From Paenirhizobium daejeonense (GTDB taxonomy: Bacteria > Pseudomonadota > Alphaproteobacteria > Rhizobiales > Rhizobiaceae): a DNA stretch of 64,000 bases. The notes beneath the pieces were generated by a model. The model was not told the origin of the DNA. It did not search any database and worked only from the letters and a program-made list of their open reading frames with translations. Each line of letters begins with the position of its first letter. Position 1 is the stretch's first letter. Made by a program: the position numbers and the translations under genes. Of this stretch, positions 56,048 through 64,000 are shown piece after piece. The stretch covers positions 186,001 to 250,000 of the forward strand of contig NZ_JACLAL010000003.1 in assembly GCF_014280875.1 (NCBI RefSeq), in the 5' to 3' direction.

Positions 56048-57073
56048 TCACCTCTTGCCCGGTGCGGTCACCGATCCGCGGACGATCAGGTCCGGCAGGA
56101 TGAGGATCTCGCGTTTTTCGGTGAGCGGTTTGGCCAGTGTTTCGAGCAGCAGTTCCATCGCCTGCTTGCCGATCGCCGTGCGGGGCTGACGAATGGTGGT
56201 GAGAGGCGGATTGAGAAAGGTCGCCTGCGGCACGTCGTCGAAGCCGATCACCGAGAAATCGCGGGGCAGGTCGTAGCCGCGGGCGGAGAGCCCGTTGATG
56301 ACGCCGACGGCGGTCGCGTCATTCACGCACATGAAGGCCGTGGGCAGGGTGTCGCGCATGAAAAGCTGCTCGACGGCGAGCCTGCCGCTTTCGATGGAGC
56401 CTTCGCCATCAAGCACCATGCGCTGGGCCTGCGGAATGCGGGCGGCATCAAGCGCGAGGTCGTAACCCTTTCGCCTGCGCACATGGCCGAGCCTGGTTTT
56501 GGAATCGCCAACGAAGGCGATGGAGCGGTGGCCCGAGGCCAGCAGATATTCGGCAGCCTTGCGGGCGCCGGCCGTATCATCGACGCCGACATAGGGAATA
56601 GAGCTGCCGAAGACAGGTTCGAAGACGGCGACGGAGGGCGGCAGACGGGTGGTCAGCACCTGATGGCCGAAGGGCTGGTGGCCGGTGAACAGCAGCAGGC
56701 CGGCCGCCTGTCCGGAATTCAGGAACTTCAGATATTCGAGCCCGCGTTCCGGGTCGTTCTGGGTGTGGCCGATCAGTACGCCATAGCCATGGGCGCGCGC
56801 CTCGTTCTCCAATCCGATCAGGATACTGGAAAAGTTCGGATCGCCGATATCGGGCGCCAGAACGAGGATCATGTTGGAGCGACCCATGCGCAGGCTGCGG
56901 GCCATGGCATTGGTCGTATAGCCGGTGATCGCAATCGCCTGGTTGACGCGCTGGCGGGTGGATTTCGCCACCTTTTCCGGCGTGTGGATGGCCCGGCTGA
57001 CCGTCGCGATGGAGACTTCCGCCAGACGGGCGACATCCTCGATCGTTGCGGGCTGGGAATTCGACACGGCCAT
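56048..57073 (-). CDS. LacI family regulator of the sugar operon
   Basis: A 341-residue LacI regulator with helix-turn-helix TIEDVARLAEVSIATVSRAIH and hinge TTNAMARSLRMGRSNMILV. The effector domain is of the ribose-binding type (GVDDTAGARKAAEYLLASGH, FVGDSKTRLGHVRRR). I choose ATG 57073 (MAVSNSQPATIED); a longer frame to 57154 would enter the divergent promoter. It faces the ABC importer operon, with two TGTAAA(C/G)(C/G)TTTACA operators between, so it most likely represses that operon. Confidence 0.93.
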   Translation of the reverse strand: MAVSNSQPATIEDVARLAEVSIATVSRAIHTPEKVAKSTRQRVNQAIAITGYTTNAMARSLRMGRSNMILVLAPDIGDPNFSSILIGLENEARAHGYGVLIGHTQNDPERGLEYLKFLNSGQAAGLLLFTGHQPFGHQVLTTRLPPSVAVFEPVFGSSIPYVGVDDTAGARKAAEYLLASGHRSIAFVGDSKTRLGHVRRRKGYDLALDAARIPQAQRMVLDGEGSIESGRLAVEQLFMRDTLPTAFMCVNDATAVGVINGLSARGYDLPRDFSVIGFDDVPQATFLNPPLTTIRQPRTAIGKQAMELLLETLAKPLTEKREILILPDLIVRGSVTAPGKR

Positions 57074-57172
57074 GGTCCCGTTTGCGTGGGTTTTGAATGG
57101 CTTGCGACCTTCGGGGACATCTTGCAACCGCGAAAGCGGAAGGCAATGAAACAATCCCCAATTGAGGTATGA

Positions 57173-57207
57173 TGTAAACCTTTACATGATCGATGTAAAG
57201 GTTTACA
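57173..57207. promoter_or_regulatory. Twin LacI operators
   Basis: TGTAAACCTTTACA (57173-57186) and its exact inverse TGTAAAGGTTTACA (57194-57207) lie 21 bases apart, centre to centre, two helical turns. The whole 35-base block is a perfect dyad. The half-site pattern TGTAAA-TTTACA is typical of LacI-family operators. It starts 100 bases before the LacI start and ends 42 bases before the ABC ATPase start, so it can control both. Confidence 0.75.
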
Positions 57208-57248
57208 CAAATCATCATAAGCGGTTGAGGAGCCGCCGGGAGGATTGC

Positions 57249-58778
57249 ATGACACTGGTTGGGGAGGAGCCGCGCACGCCTGTGCTTGCGGCCGAGCGTA
57301 TCTCTAAGTCTTTCGGTGAAGTTCAGGTGCTTTTCAGCGTCGATTTCGACGTGCTGCCGGGCGAGGTTCATGCGCTGGTCGGCGAAAACGGCGCGGGCAA
57401 GTCGACGCTCATCAAGATCCTCTCCGGTTTCGAAAGCCCCACGTCGGGCCGTATCCTGCTCGACGGTCGGCCGGTGTCGCTGCCGGCCAACGGCGCGGCG
57501 GAAGCGCTGGGTATCGTGCTGATTCACCAGGAATTCAATTTGGCAGACCATCTGACCGTTATCGAGAGCCTGTTTCTCGGGAGGGAAGTGACCCGTTTCG
57601 GTGTGCTCGACCGCAAGTTCATGCGTCGGGAGACGCGCCGGGTGTTGGATCTGCTCGGCTCCCATGTCGATGAAAACGCGTTGATCAGCTCGCTTGCCGT
57701 CGCCGACAAGCAGATGGTGGAAATCGCCAAGGCAATCAGCCGCGAGGCGCGGGTGGTTTTCATGGATGAGCCGACCGCGGTGCTGTCGCGGGAGGAGACA
57801 GATATTCTGTTCAGTCAGGTGCGCAAGCTGCGCGACAAGGGTACCAGCTTCGTCTTCGTCTCACACAAGCTCGACGAGGTGATGGAACTCACGGATCGCG
57901 TGACGGTGCTGCGCGACGGGCAATGGATCAAGACCGCTCCGACGGCGCTGCTCGACGGCGAGTCTATCGCGCAGCTCATGGTGGGGCGTGAGCTGTCGAG
58001 CCTCTATCCCTCGAAGGAAGAGCCGGATGTGGACGAGGAGATCGTTCTATCCGTGCGAGGGCTGACAACGGGTTACGTCAAGGATGCCGGTTTCGAGTTG
58101 CGCAAAGGCGAGGTGCTTGGCTTTTCCGGTCTGATCGGTTCCGGCCGTTCGGAGCTGATGGAGGCGATTGCCGGTCTGCGCCCGCGGCTTTCCGGCGAGG
58201 TTGTGCTGAAGGGCGCGACATTGCCGCCGCATGATTTCGAGGAGGCGACCCGTCGGGGCCTCGCCTACATGACCAAGGACCGCAAGGGCAAGGGGTTGCT
58301 GCTCGGGGAGGGCATGACGCCGAACCTGACTCTGCAATCGATCGACCGGCATGTGACGCATGGCTATCTCGATCCAGCCAGCGAGGCGAAGGCGATGGCG
58401 CGGGCGAAGCGCCGCTTCGACATTCGCGTTCGCGACGACCGGGTGAAGGTCGGGCGGATGTCGGGCGGCAACCAGCAGAAGCTCTTGCTCGCCAAGATCA
58501 TGGAAACGGAGCCCGACGTCATCATCATCGACGAGCCGACCCGCGGCATCGATGTCGGCACCAAGCAGCAGATCTATCATTTCATTGCAGCGCTTGCCCG
58601 GGAGGGGCGCTCGATCATCGTCGTCTCCTCCGAGATGCCGGAGGTGATCGGGCTTTGCACACGGGTTGCCGTGATGCGCGAGGGGCGGCTGGTCGGCATG
58701 CTGGAGGGCGAAGAAATCTCCGAGCAGATGATTATGCGCTACGCCGCGGGGTTGAGGAAACAGCAGGCCGTCGGCTGA
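57249..58778 (+). CDS. Ribose-type sugar ABC transporter ATP-binding protein
   Basis: A 509-residue double-ATPase protein of the RbsA/XylG/MglA type. The first domain has GENGAGKST and MDEPTAVLSREE; the second is degenerate in its P-loop region (GFSGLIGSGRSELMEAI) but has MSGGNQQKLLLAKIM and IIIDEPTRGIDVG. It powers the permease downstream. ATG 57249 (MTLVGEEPRT) has GGGAGG upstream; the frame reads on upstream through the operator, so the longer start is unlikely. First gene of a four-gene sugar operon. Confidence 0.93.
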   Translation: MTLVGEEPRTPVLAAERISKSFGEVQVLFSVDFDVLPGEVHALVGENGAGKSTLIKILSGFESPTSGRILLDGRPVSLPANGAAEALGIVLIHQEFNLADHLTVIESLFLGREVTRFGVLDRKFMRRETRRVLDLLGSHVDENALISSLAVADKQMVEIAKAISREARVVFMDEPTAVLSREETDILFSQVRKLRDKGTSFVFVSHKLDEVMELTDRVTVLRDGQWIKTAPTALLDGESIAQLMVGRELSSLYPSKEEPDVDEEIVLSVRGLTTGYVKDAGFELRKGEVLGFSGLIGSGRSELMEAIAGLRPRLSGEVVLKGATLPPHDFEEATRRGLAYMTKDRKGKGLLLGEGMTPNLTLQSIDRHVTHGYLDPASEAKAMARAKRRFDIRVRDDRVKVGRMSGGNQQKLLLAKIMETEPDVIIIDEPTRGIDVGTKQQIYHFIAALAREGRSIIVVSSEMPEVIGLCTRVAVMREGRLVGMLEGEEISEQMIMRYAAGLRKQQAVG

Positions 58779-58847
58779 GCCTGGGTTTGAGCCGGCGGGC
58801 GGGGAAGGAAACAGGGCAGGACCGTATCGGCCGGCCGGGAGGTTGAA

Positions 58848-59864
58848 TTGGACATGAGCATGAATACCGAAACCGATCCGCGTGCGCCCCGAGGCCGGGG
58901 CTGGCGTGATGTCGACCTCCGGGCAATCGCGCCGTTTGCGGCGCTCGCCCTGCTGCTGGTGATCGGGGCGCTGGTCAATCCGAACTTCATCGGCCTCACT
59001 AATCTCGCCAATGTCGCCACCCGTAGCGCGTTCATCGCCATCATCGCGGTCGGCGCGACCTTCGTCATCTCGTCCGGCGACCTCGATCTCTCGGTCGGCT
59101 CCATGGTCGCATTCGTCGCGAGCCTGATGATCCTGTTCATGAATTCCGGGGCCATCGCCGATCCTGCGCTGATGCTGGCGGCAGCCGTTGCGCTCGCCGT
59201 CGTGATCGGTGGTCTCTGCGGCCTTGCCAATGGCCTCATCACCACTGTTGGGCGGATCGAGCCTTTCATCGCCACGCTCGGCACCATGGGCATCTATCGG
59301 GGGCTTACAACATGGCTGTCGCAGGGCGGGGCGATCACGCTGAGTTCGCCGCAGCAGCAGGCGCTTTACCGCCCCGTCTATTTCGGCTCGATCCTCGGCA
59401 TCCCCGTGCCGATCCTGGTGATCCTGCTGGTGACCGCAATCGCCGCCTTCATCCTCTATCGCACGCGCTACGGCCGGCATGTGGTGGCCGTTGGCTCCAA
59501 CCGCGACGTTGCCCGCTATTCCGGCATCGGCGTCGACCGGGTGCGCACCATCGCCTTCGTCATCCAGGGGCTCTGTGTCGCCATCGCCGTACTACTCTAT
59601 GTGCCGCGCCTCGGCTCGACATCCGCGACGACGGGCATCCTCTGGGAACTGCAGGCGATCACCGCCGTCGTCGTTGGCGGTACTGCGCTCAAGGGCGGGG
59701 CGGGGCGTGTCTGGGGCACGATCTGCGGGGCCTTCATTCTCGAACTGGTCGGCAACATCATGCTGCTGTCCAACTTCATCAGCGAATATCTGATCGGCGC
59801 CATCCAGGGCTCGATCATCATCATCGCGATGCTCGTCCAGCGCTCGCTGACGCGCAAATCGTGA
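58848..59864 (+). CDS. Ribose-type sugar ABC transporter permease
   Basis: A 338-residue permease of the RbsC family with about ten hydrophobic segments. It starts with a soluble Arg-rich segment (RAPRGRGWRDVDLRA) and shows NPNFIGLTNLANVATRSAFI, GAVTFVISSGDLDLSVGSM (in pieces SGDLDLSVGS) and the coupling helix region YSGIGVDRVRTIAFVIQG. The start may be the TTG at 58848 (GGAGG five bases before it) or the ATG at 58854. Second gene of the operon. Confidence 0.92.
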   Translation: MDMSMNTETDPRAPRGRGWRDVDLRAIAPFAALALLLVIGALVNPNFIGLTNLANVATRSAFIAIIAVGATFVISSGDLDLSVGSMVAFVASLMILFMNSGAIADPALMLAAAVALAVVIGGLCGLANGLITTVGRIEPFIATLGTMGIYRGLTTWLSQGGAITLSSPQQQALYRPVYFGSILGIPVPILVILLVTAIAAFILYRTRYGRHVVAVGSNRDVARYSGIGVDRVRTIAFVIQGLCVAIAVLLYVPRLGSTSATTGILWELQAITAVVVGGTALKGGAGRVWGTICGAFILELVGNIMLLSNFISEYLIGAIQGSIIIIAMLVQRSLTRKS

Positions 59865-59930
59865 GGCCGCCGGGCTTTTAGGGGTCGCCCGGCGCACGTC
59901 TCAAGACCCTGAACTTCGGGAGGAGAAAAC

Positions 59931-60875
59931 ATGTACAAGAAACTGATGGGTGTCGCCCTTGCCATGACGGCGATGGTCAGCCTTGCCCAGGCGCAGGAAA
60001 CCAAGACGATCGGCGTTTCCATTCCGGCCGCTGACCATGGCTGGACCGCGGGTGTCGTCTACCACGCCAACCGCGTCGCCGAACTCCTGATGAAGGAGCA
60101 TCCGGGTCTCAAGGTGGTGGTCAAGACCTCGCCTGATCCGGCAACGCAGGCCAACGCCCTGCAGGATCTCGAGGTTCAGGGTATCGATGCGCTGGTCATC
60201 CTGCCGACCGATCCGGATCCGCTGGTCAACGCCATCAAGGAAGTGAAGAGCAAGGGTACCTTCGTTTCGATCGTCGACCGCGCGCCTTCGGTCAACGATA
60301 ATTCCGTGCGCGACCTCTATGTCGCCGGCAACAACCCGGCACTCGGCGAAGTCGCCGGCCAGTACATCAAGGACAACACGCCGGATGCGGAAGTCGTGGT
60401 GATCCGCGGCCTGCCGATCCCGATCGACCAGCAGCGTCAGGACGGCTTCGACAAGGCTATTGCCGGTTCGAACGTCAAGGTTCTCGACCGCCAGTTCGGC
60501 AACTGGAACCGCGATGACGCTTTCAAGGTCATGCAGGACTACCTGACGAAGTACCCCAAGATCGACGTGGTCTGGTGCCAGGATGACGACATGGCCGTCG
60601 GCGTGCTGCAGGCGATCGAGCAGGCCAAGCGCACCGACATCAAGTATGTCGTCGGCGGGGCCGGTTCGAAGGACATGATCAAGAAGGTCATGGACGGCGA
60701 CAAGATGATCCCGGTCGATGTTCTCTATCCGCCGTCAATGGTGGGCACCGCCATGGAACTGACGGCTGCAGCGATCTACGATCAGGTTCCGGTTCATGGC
60801 ACCTATACGCTCGATGCGACGCTGGTAACGGCGGACAACGCGAAGAACTACTATTTCCCCGATTCTCCGTTCTGA
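59931..60875 (+). CDS. Ribose-type sugar ABC transporter binding protein
   Basis: A 314-residue periplasmic binding protein related to RbsB. The signal peptide (MYKKLMGVALAMTAMVSLAQAQ) precedes ETKTIGVSIPAADHGWTAGVVY. The ligand pocket blocks NALQDLEVQGIDALVILPTDPD (pieces ALQDLEVQGIDA, LVILPTDPD) and VWCQDDDMAVGVLQAIEQ fit the family. GGGAGGAG lies before the ATG. Third gene of the operon, followed by a hairpin. The sugar is unknown. Confidence 0.92.
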   Translation: MYKKLMGVALAMTAMVSLAQAQETKTIGVSIPAADHGWTAGVVYHANRVAELLMKEHPGLKVVVKTSPDPATQANALQDLEVQGIDALVILPTDPDPLVNAIKEVKSKGTFVSIVDRAPSVNDNSVRDLYVAGNNPALGEVAGQYIKDNTPDAEVVVIRGLPIPIDQQRQDGFDKAIAGSNVKVLDRQFGNWNRDDAFKVMQDYLTKYPKIDVVWCQDDDMAVGVLQAIEQAKRTDIKYVVGGAGSKDMIKKVMDGDKMIPVDVLYPPSMVGTAMELTAAAIYDQVPVHGTYTLDATLVTADNAKNYYFPDSPF

Positions 60876-60897
60876 GCCTTTCGGCGCCATCTGACAC

Positions 60898-60925
60898 ACT
60901 CTGCCCGAAGATTTTCGGGCAGAGT
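60898..60925 (+). terminator. Hairpin after the binding-protein gene
   Basis: ACTCTGCCCGAA pairs with TTCGGGCAGAGT around GATT, 22 bases after the binding-protein stop. It lacks a long T tail. Such hairpins after the binding-protein gene often favour its message over downstream genes. A putative promoter (TTGACA at 60938) and a 6-1-6 dyad CGTTAC-A-GTAACG (60964-60976) follow before the isomerase gene. Confidence 0.55.
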
Positions 60926-61002
60926 TCACCACCGCCGTTGACAGGCGCGTCAGGTCCGATACTCGTTACAGTAACGTTGCAGTAGGCATTTGAGGGAGGA
61001 TA

Positions 61003-62058
61003 ATGATGAAAACGATTAAGGGTCCGGGCATTTTTCTTGGTCAGTTTGCCGGCGATGCCGCGCCGTTCAATTCCTGGGATGCGATCACCAAATGGGCTGC
61101 CGACAAGGGCTATCTCGGCGTGCAGGTGCCGACATGGGCGAGCCAGCTGATCGATCTGAGGAAGGCAGCGGAATCGAAGGATTATTGCGACGAACTGGCC
61201 GGCATCGCCCGGCAGAACGGCGTCGAGATCACAGAGCTTTCAACCCATCTTCAGGGCCAGCTCGTTGCCGTGCATCCGGCCTATGACGAGGCCTTCGACG
61301 GATTTGCCGTGCCGGAGGTGCGTGGCAATCCCAAGGCGCGTCAGGCCTGGGCTGTGGAGCAGGTGAAATTTGCCCTCAAGGCATCGCACCATCTCGGGAT
61401 CAAGGCGCATGCGACGTTTTCAGGCGCGTTAGCCTGGCCCTATTTCTATCCCTGGCCGCAGCGGCCGGCGGGTCTGGTGGAAACAGCCTTCGACGAACTG
61501 GCGAAGCGCTGGACGCCGATCCTCGATTATGCCGACGAGCAGGGGGTCGATGTCGCCTATGAAATCCATCCGGGTGAAGACCTGCATGACGGCGTGACCT
61601 TCGAGATGTTCCTCGATCGGGTGAAGAACCATCCCCGCGCCAACATGCTCTACGATCCGTCGCACTACGTGCTGCAATGCCTCGATTATCTCGACAACAT
61701 CGACATCTACAAGGACCGGATCAAGATGTTCCACGTCAAGGACGCGGAATTCAACCCGACCGGCCGGCAGGGCGTCTATGGCGGCTATCAGGGCTGGGTG
61801 AACCGGGCCGGGCGCTTCCGCTCGCCGGGCGACGGTCAGGTCGATTTCGGTGCGATCTTCTCCAAGATGGCGGCGAATGATTTCGAGGGCTGGGCCGTGG
61901 TCGAATGGGAATGCGCGCTGAAGCATCCGGAAGACGGCGCCCGCGAAGGGGCCGAATTCGTCAAGCATCATATCATCCGGGTAACGGAAAAGGCGTTTGA
62001 TGACTTTGCCGCCGGCGGCACGGACGATGCCGCGAACCGCCGGATGCTGGGCTTGTGA
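61003..62058 (+). CDS. Sugar phosphate isomerase/epimerase family protein
   Basis: A 351-residue TIM-barrel protein of the xylose-isomerase-like (IolE/ Hyi-type) group. It has GPGIFLGQFAGDAAPFNSWDAITKWAADKGYLGVQV at the N-terminus (pieces GIFLGQFAGD, YLGVQVPTW), AYEIHPGEDLHDG (Glu, His) and LYDPSHYVLQCLDY (Asp, His) as likely divalent metal ligands, and IKMFHVKDAEFNP. The start is one of two adjacent ATG codons after GGGAGGAT. It is the fourth gene of the sugar operon and should act on the sugar brought in by the importer. Substrate unknown. Confidence 0.88.
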   Translation: MMKTIKGPGIFLGQFAGDAAPFNSWDAITKWAADKGYLGVQVPTWASQLIDLRKAAESKDYCDELAGIARQNGVEITELSTHLQGQLVAVHPAYDEAFDGFAVPEVRGNPKARQAWAVEQVKFALKASHHLGIKAHATFSGALAWPYFYPWPQRPAGLVETAFDELAKRWTPILDYADEQGVDVAYEIHPGEDLHDGVTFEMFLDRVKNHPRANMLYDPSHYVLQCLDYLDNIDIYKDRIKMFHVKDAEFNPTGRQGVYGGYQGWVNRAGRFRSPGDGQVDFGAIFSKMAANDFEGWAVVEWECALKHPEDGAREGAEFVKHHIIRVTEKAFDDFAAGGTDDAANRRMLGL

Positions 62059-62063
62059 TACGG

Positions 62064-62702
62064 TCAGGCGGCCGCCCGGAGGGCCGCGATATCGCAGCCT
62101 TCGAGGGCGGCGAGGTTGCGCTCGATCCGGTCCGCCGGCCAGTTCCACCAGGCGATGTCGAGAAGGTCGGCAATCGTCTCTTCATCGAAGCGCATTCGGA
62201 TCACCGAGGCTGGATTGCCGCCGACGATAGCAAAGGGCGGGACGTCCCTCGTGATGACGGATGCCGCGGCGATGATGGCGCCGTGGCCGATGGTGACTCC
62301 GGGCATGATCGTGGCGTTGTGGCCGATCCAGACGTCATGGCCGACCACCGTGTCCTTGACCGGCAGGTCTTCGTATCCGTTGATCGTCTCCTGTCGGAAG
62401 ATGCGGAACGGATATGTCGTGAAGCCGGCCATGGGGTGATTGGCCGAGGATGTGATGAAGAACGCGCCGCGGGCGATCTGGACGTACCTGCCAATGACGA
62501 GCTTCTCCTTGCTGACCGGATAAAGATAAGGGGCAAGCAGGCCGGCCGTTTCTTCCGCCGGGGCGGAGTGACTGAAATAGCTGAAGTCGCCGACGTCGAT
62601 CCGCGGGTGATCGATGACGTTCTTAAGGTACATGGTCTGCCGGTAAGGCGTTCCGTCGGCAAGCGTGATGGGATAGGCGAGATCGGGATTGAGAAGGGGC
62701 AT
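62064..62702 (-). CDS. CatB/Vat-type hexapeptide acetyltransferase
   Basis: A 212-residue left-handed beta-helix acetyltransferase of the xenobiotic acetyltransferase (CatB/Vat) family. The hexapeptide region spans VIGRYVQIARGAFFI to VTIGHGAIIAAASVITRDVPPFAIVGGNPA, with the catalytic His in SSANHPMAGF and the loop DLPVKDTVVGHDVWIGHNATI. Relatives acetylate antibiotics or cell-surface sugars. It lies on the opposite strand, wedged between two genes of a sugar pathway, six bases from the isomerase stop. A true resistance role cannot be claimed. Confidence 0.85.
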   Translation of the reverse strand: MPLLNPDLAYPITLADGTPYRQTMYLKNVIDHPRIDVGDFSYFSHSAPAEETAGLLAPYLYPVSKEKLVIGRYVQIARGAFFITSSANHPMAGFTTYPFRIFRQETINGYEDLPVKDTVVGHDVWIGHNATIMPGVTIGHGAIIAAASVITRDVPPFAIVGGNPASVIRMRFDEETIADLLDIAWWNWPADRIERNLAALEGCDIAALRAAA

Positions 62703-62909
62703 GGTGTGAAGACCTGTTCGAGCATTGTCACAAGCCGCAGGCCCCTGTCGAGGCAGGCGGCGATGATACTTTCGCCTCTGATGAGGCGGGTCTTCAAAAG
62801 GTCACTGTCAGGGCATCCTTCTCTTGCGCAACAATAATTTAGCGTCGGGAATACCGCAAAGCCAGCCCGTCGCCCGTAAGAATGGAAACAAAACCAAGGG
62901 AGAAACTTC
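62703..62909. other. Divergent region before the oxidoreductase gene
   Basis: This 207-base gap should hold the promoters of the acetyltransferase and of the oxidoreductase. An AT-rich stretch, AACAATAATTTAGCGTCGGG near 62830, is the best promoter-like spot, but I cannot define -35 and -10 boxes. No operator matching the 57.2 kb LacI sites is visible. Confidence 0.3.
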
Positions 62910-64000
62910 ATGACGATCGAAGCAGGCAAATCGGCCCCGGCGGGCGGGAAGCGCATCCGGCTCGGCATGGTGGGCGGCGGACAGGGCGCATTCATCGGCG
63001 GGGTACACCGCATGGCGGCGCGGCTGGACGATCACTTCGAACTCGTTGCGGGTGCGCTTTCCTCGACGGCGGAAAAGTCGATCGTTTCGGGGCGTGATCT
63101 CGGGCTCGATCCGGAGCGCTGCTACGGTTCGTTCGAGGAGATGGCGGAGAAGGAAGCGAAGCGGCCAGACGGGATCGAGGCCGTTTCCATCGTCACCCCG
63201 AACCACATGCATTATCCGGCGGCGAAGGCCTTTCTGGAACGCGGCATCCACGTCATCTGCGACAAGCCGCTGACATCGAACCTCGATGACGCAAAGAAAC
63301 TGAAGGCGGCGGCCGAGGCATCGAAGGCGCTGTTCATCCTGACCCACAATTACACCGGTTATCCGATGGTGCGGCAGGCGCGCGAGATGATCGCTTCCGG
63401 CGCGCTGGGCGATCTTCGTGTCGTGCAGGTCGAATATGCGCAGGACTGGCTGACGGAAGCGGTGGAACAGACCGGCGCCAAGCAGGCGGTGTGGCGCACC
63501 GATCCCAAGCAGTCGGGCGTTGGCGGTGCGACCGGTGACATCGGCACGCATGCCTTCAATCTCGCCTCCTTCGTCACCGGCCTCACGCTGAAGAGCCTTG
63601 CCGCCGATCTCGACAGTTTCGTCGAGGGACGCCGGGTCGATGACAACGGCCATGTGCTCCTGCGTTTCGAAGGTGGCGCCAAGGGCATGCTGTGGTGCAG
63701 CCAGGTCGCTCCCGGCAACGAGAATGCGCTGAAACTTCGCGTCTACGGCACGAAGGGCGGGTTCGAATGGCAGCAGGAAAATCCGAACTATCTGTGGTTC
63801 ACGCCATTCGGCGAACAGAAGCGCCTGGTGACCCGTAACGGTGCGGGAGCCGGTGCGGCGGCGACCCGCGTCAGCCGCATTCCGGGCGGTCATCCCGAGG
63901 GTTATCTCGAAGCCTTCGCCACCATCTATTCGGAAGCAGCTCTTGCGATTGCCGCCTTCAAGGCAGGCAAACCGGTCGATCCGGCCGTGGTCTATCCGAC
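62910..64000 (+). CDS. Gfo/Idh/MocA family oxidoreductase, cut by the window end
   Basis: A partial gene: 363 codons are present with no stop before the window edge. The NAD(P)-binding part has the motif GMVGGGQGAFIGGVHRMA near residue 20, and the family catalytic stretch is HVICDKPLTSNLDDAKKL (Lys of the CDKPL/EKP motif). NPNYLWFTP and GGATGDIGTHAFNLAS (with the conserved His) complete the domain. AAGGGAG precedes the ATG at 62910. Being near the isomerase/epimerase, it probably oxidises or epimerises the same imported sugar. The sugar is unknown. Confidence 0.9.
   Translation, partial: MTIEAGKSAPAGGKRIRLGMVGGGQGAFIGGVHRMAARLDDHFELVAGALSSTAEKSIVSGRDLGLDPERCYGSFEEMAEKEAKRPDGIEAVSIVTPNHMHYPAAKAFLERGIHVICDKPLTSNLDDAKKLKAAAEASKALFILTHNYTGYPMVRQAREMIASGALGDLRVVQVEYAQDWLTEAVEQTGAKQAVWRTDPKQSGVGGATGDIGTHAFNLASFVTGLTLKSLAADLDSFVEGRRVDDNGHVLLRFEGGAKGMLWCSQVAPGNENALKLRVYGTKGGFEWQQENPNYLWFTPFGEQKRLVTRNGAGAGAAATRVSRIPGGHPEGYLEAFATIYSEAALAIAAFKAGKPVDPAVVYP

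Overview
The window is high-GC alphaproteobacterial chromosome and most probably belongs to a member of the Rhizobiaceae (Hyphomicrobiales). This rests on protein families such as ExoD, DUF2244 and a Fur/Mur-type controlled sitABCD, on CTTGAC-type promoters, and on three kinds of dispersed intergenic palindromes common in rhizobia. The genus cannot be fixed from the sequence alone. Coding density is high. I saw no rRNA, tRNA, CRISPR, phage or insertion sequence. One short pocket (about 37.5-38.3 kb) is visibly AT-richer than its surroundings.

Layout. 0-8 kb: a fused double-ATPase peptide ABC protein, an ExoD-like membrane protein, a nitrilase-family amidase, a CysZ/EI24 membrane protein, nth, a DUF2244 protein, an Ada-like methyltransferase and transaldolase. 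8-11 kb: an SH3 lipo/periplasmic-type protein, then a MarR regulator with a FUSC efflux protein. 11.5-18 kb (minus strand): a LysR regulator followed by ydcSTUV-patD, a polyamine-type ABC importer with gamma-aminobutyraldehyde dehydrogenase. 18-24 kb: an EamA transporter, a 1210-residue autotransporter with tandem T5SS-type repeats, a LysR regulator and an ArsA-type tandem ATPase without other ars genes. 25.9-32.1 kb: two fused FAD/GcvT demethylating dehydrogenases and a Rieske oxygenase, probably for betaine or another N-methylated compound. 32.1-35.7 kb: sitABCD manganese/iron importer. It faces a His-rich, membrane-anchored protein of unknown role (35.9-37.4 kb) across a region with two strong Fur/Mur-like palindromes.

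37.7-45.4 kb: a small immunity-like orphan, lysS, gltX, a long gap with an orphan plus-strand terminator (possible small RNA), an SLC13/RCK transporter and TerC. 45.4-48.4 kb: a TetR regulator facing an EmrAB-type pump. 48.5-52.5 kb: LacI regulator, xylB and xylA for xylose use. 52.6-56 kb: a LysR regulator facing an aldo/keto reductase, a GreA/GreB factor and a LysE exporter. 56-64 kb: a LacI regulator facing a ribose-type sugar ABC importer (ATPase, permease, binding protein), a sugar isomerase/epimerase, a reverse-strand acetyltransferase and a Gfo/Idh/MocA oxidoreductase cut by the window end.

The theme is scavenging and catabolism: small substrate-specific importer plus enzyme sets, each with a dedicated regulator and often with a visible dyad operator in the divergent promoter. 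No clear-cut new defence or biosynthetic system is visible. The most novel-looking items are the His-rich repeat protein opposite sitABCD, the orphan ArsA linked to N-methyl catabolism genes, the possible small RNA downstream of gltX's 5' side, and the LacI double operators.
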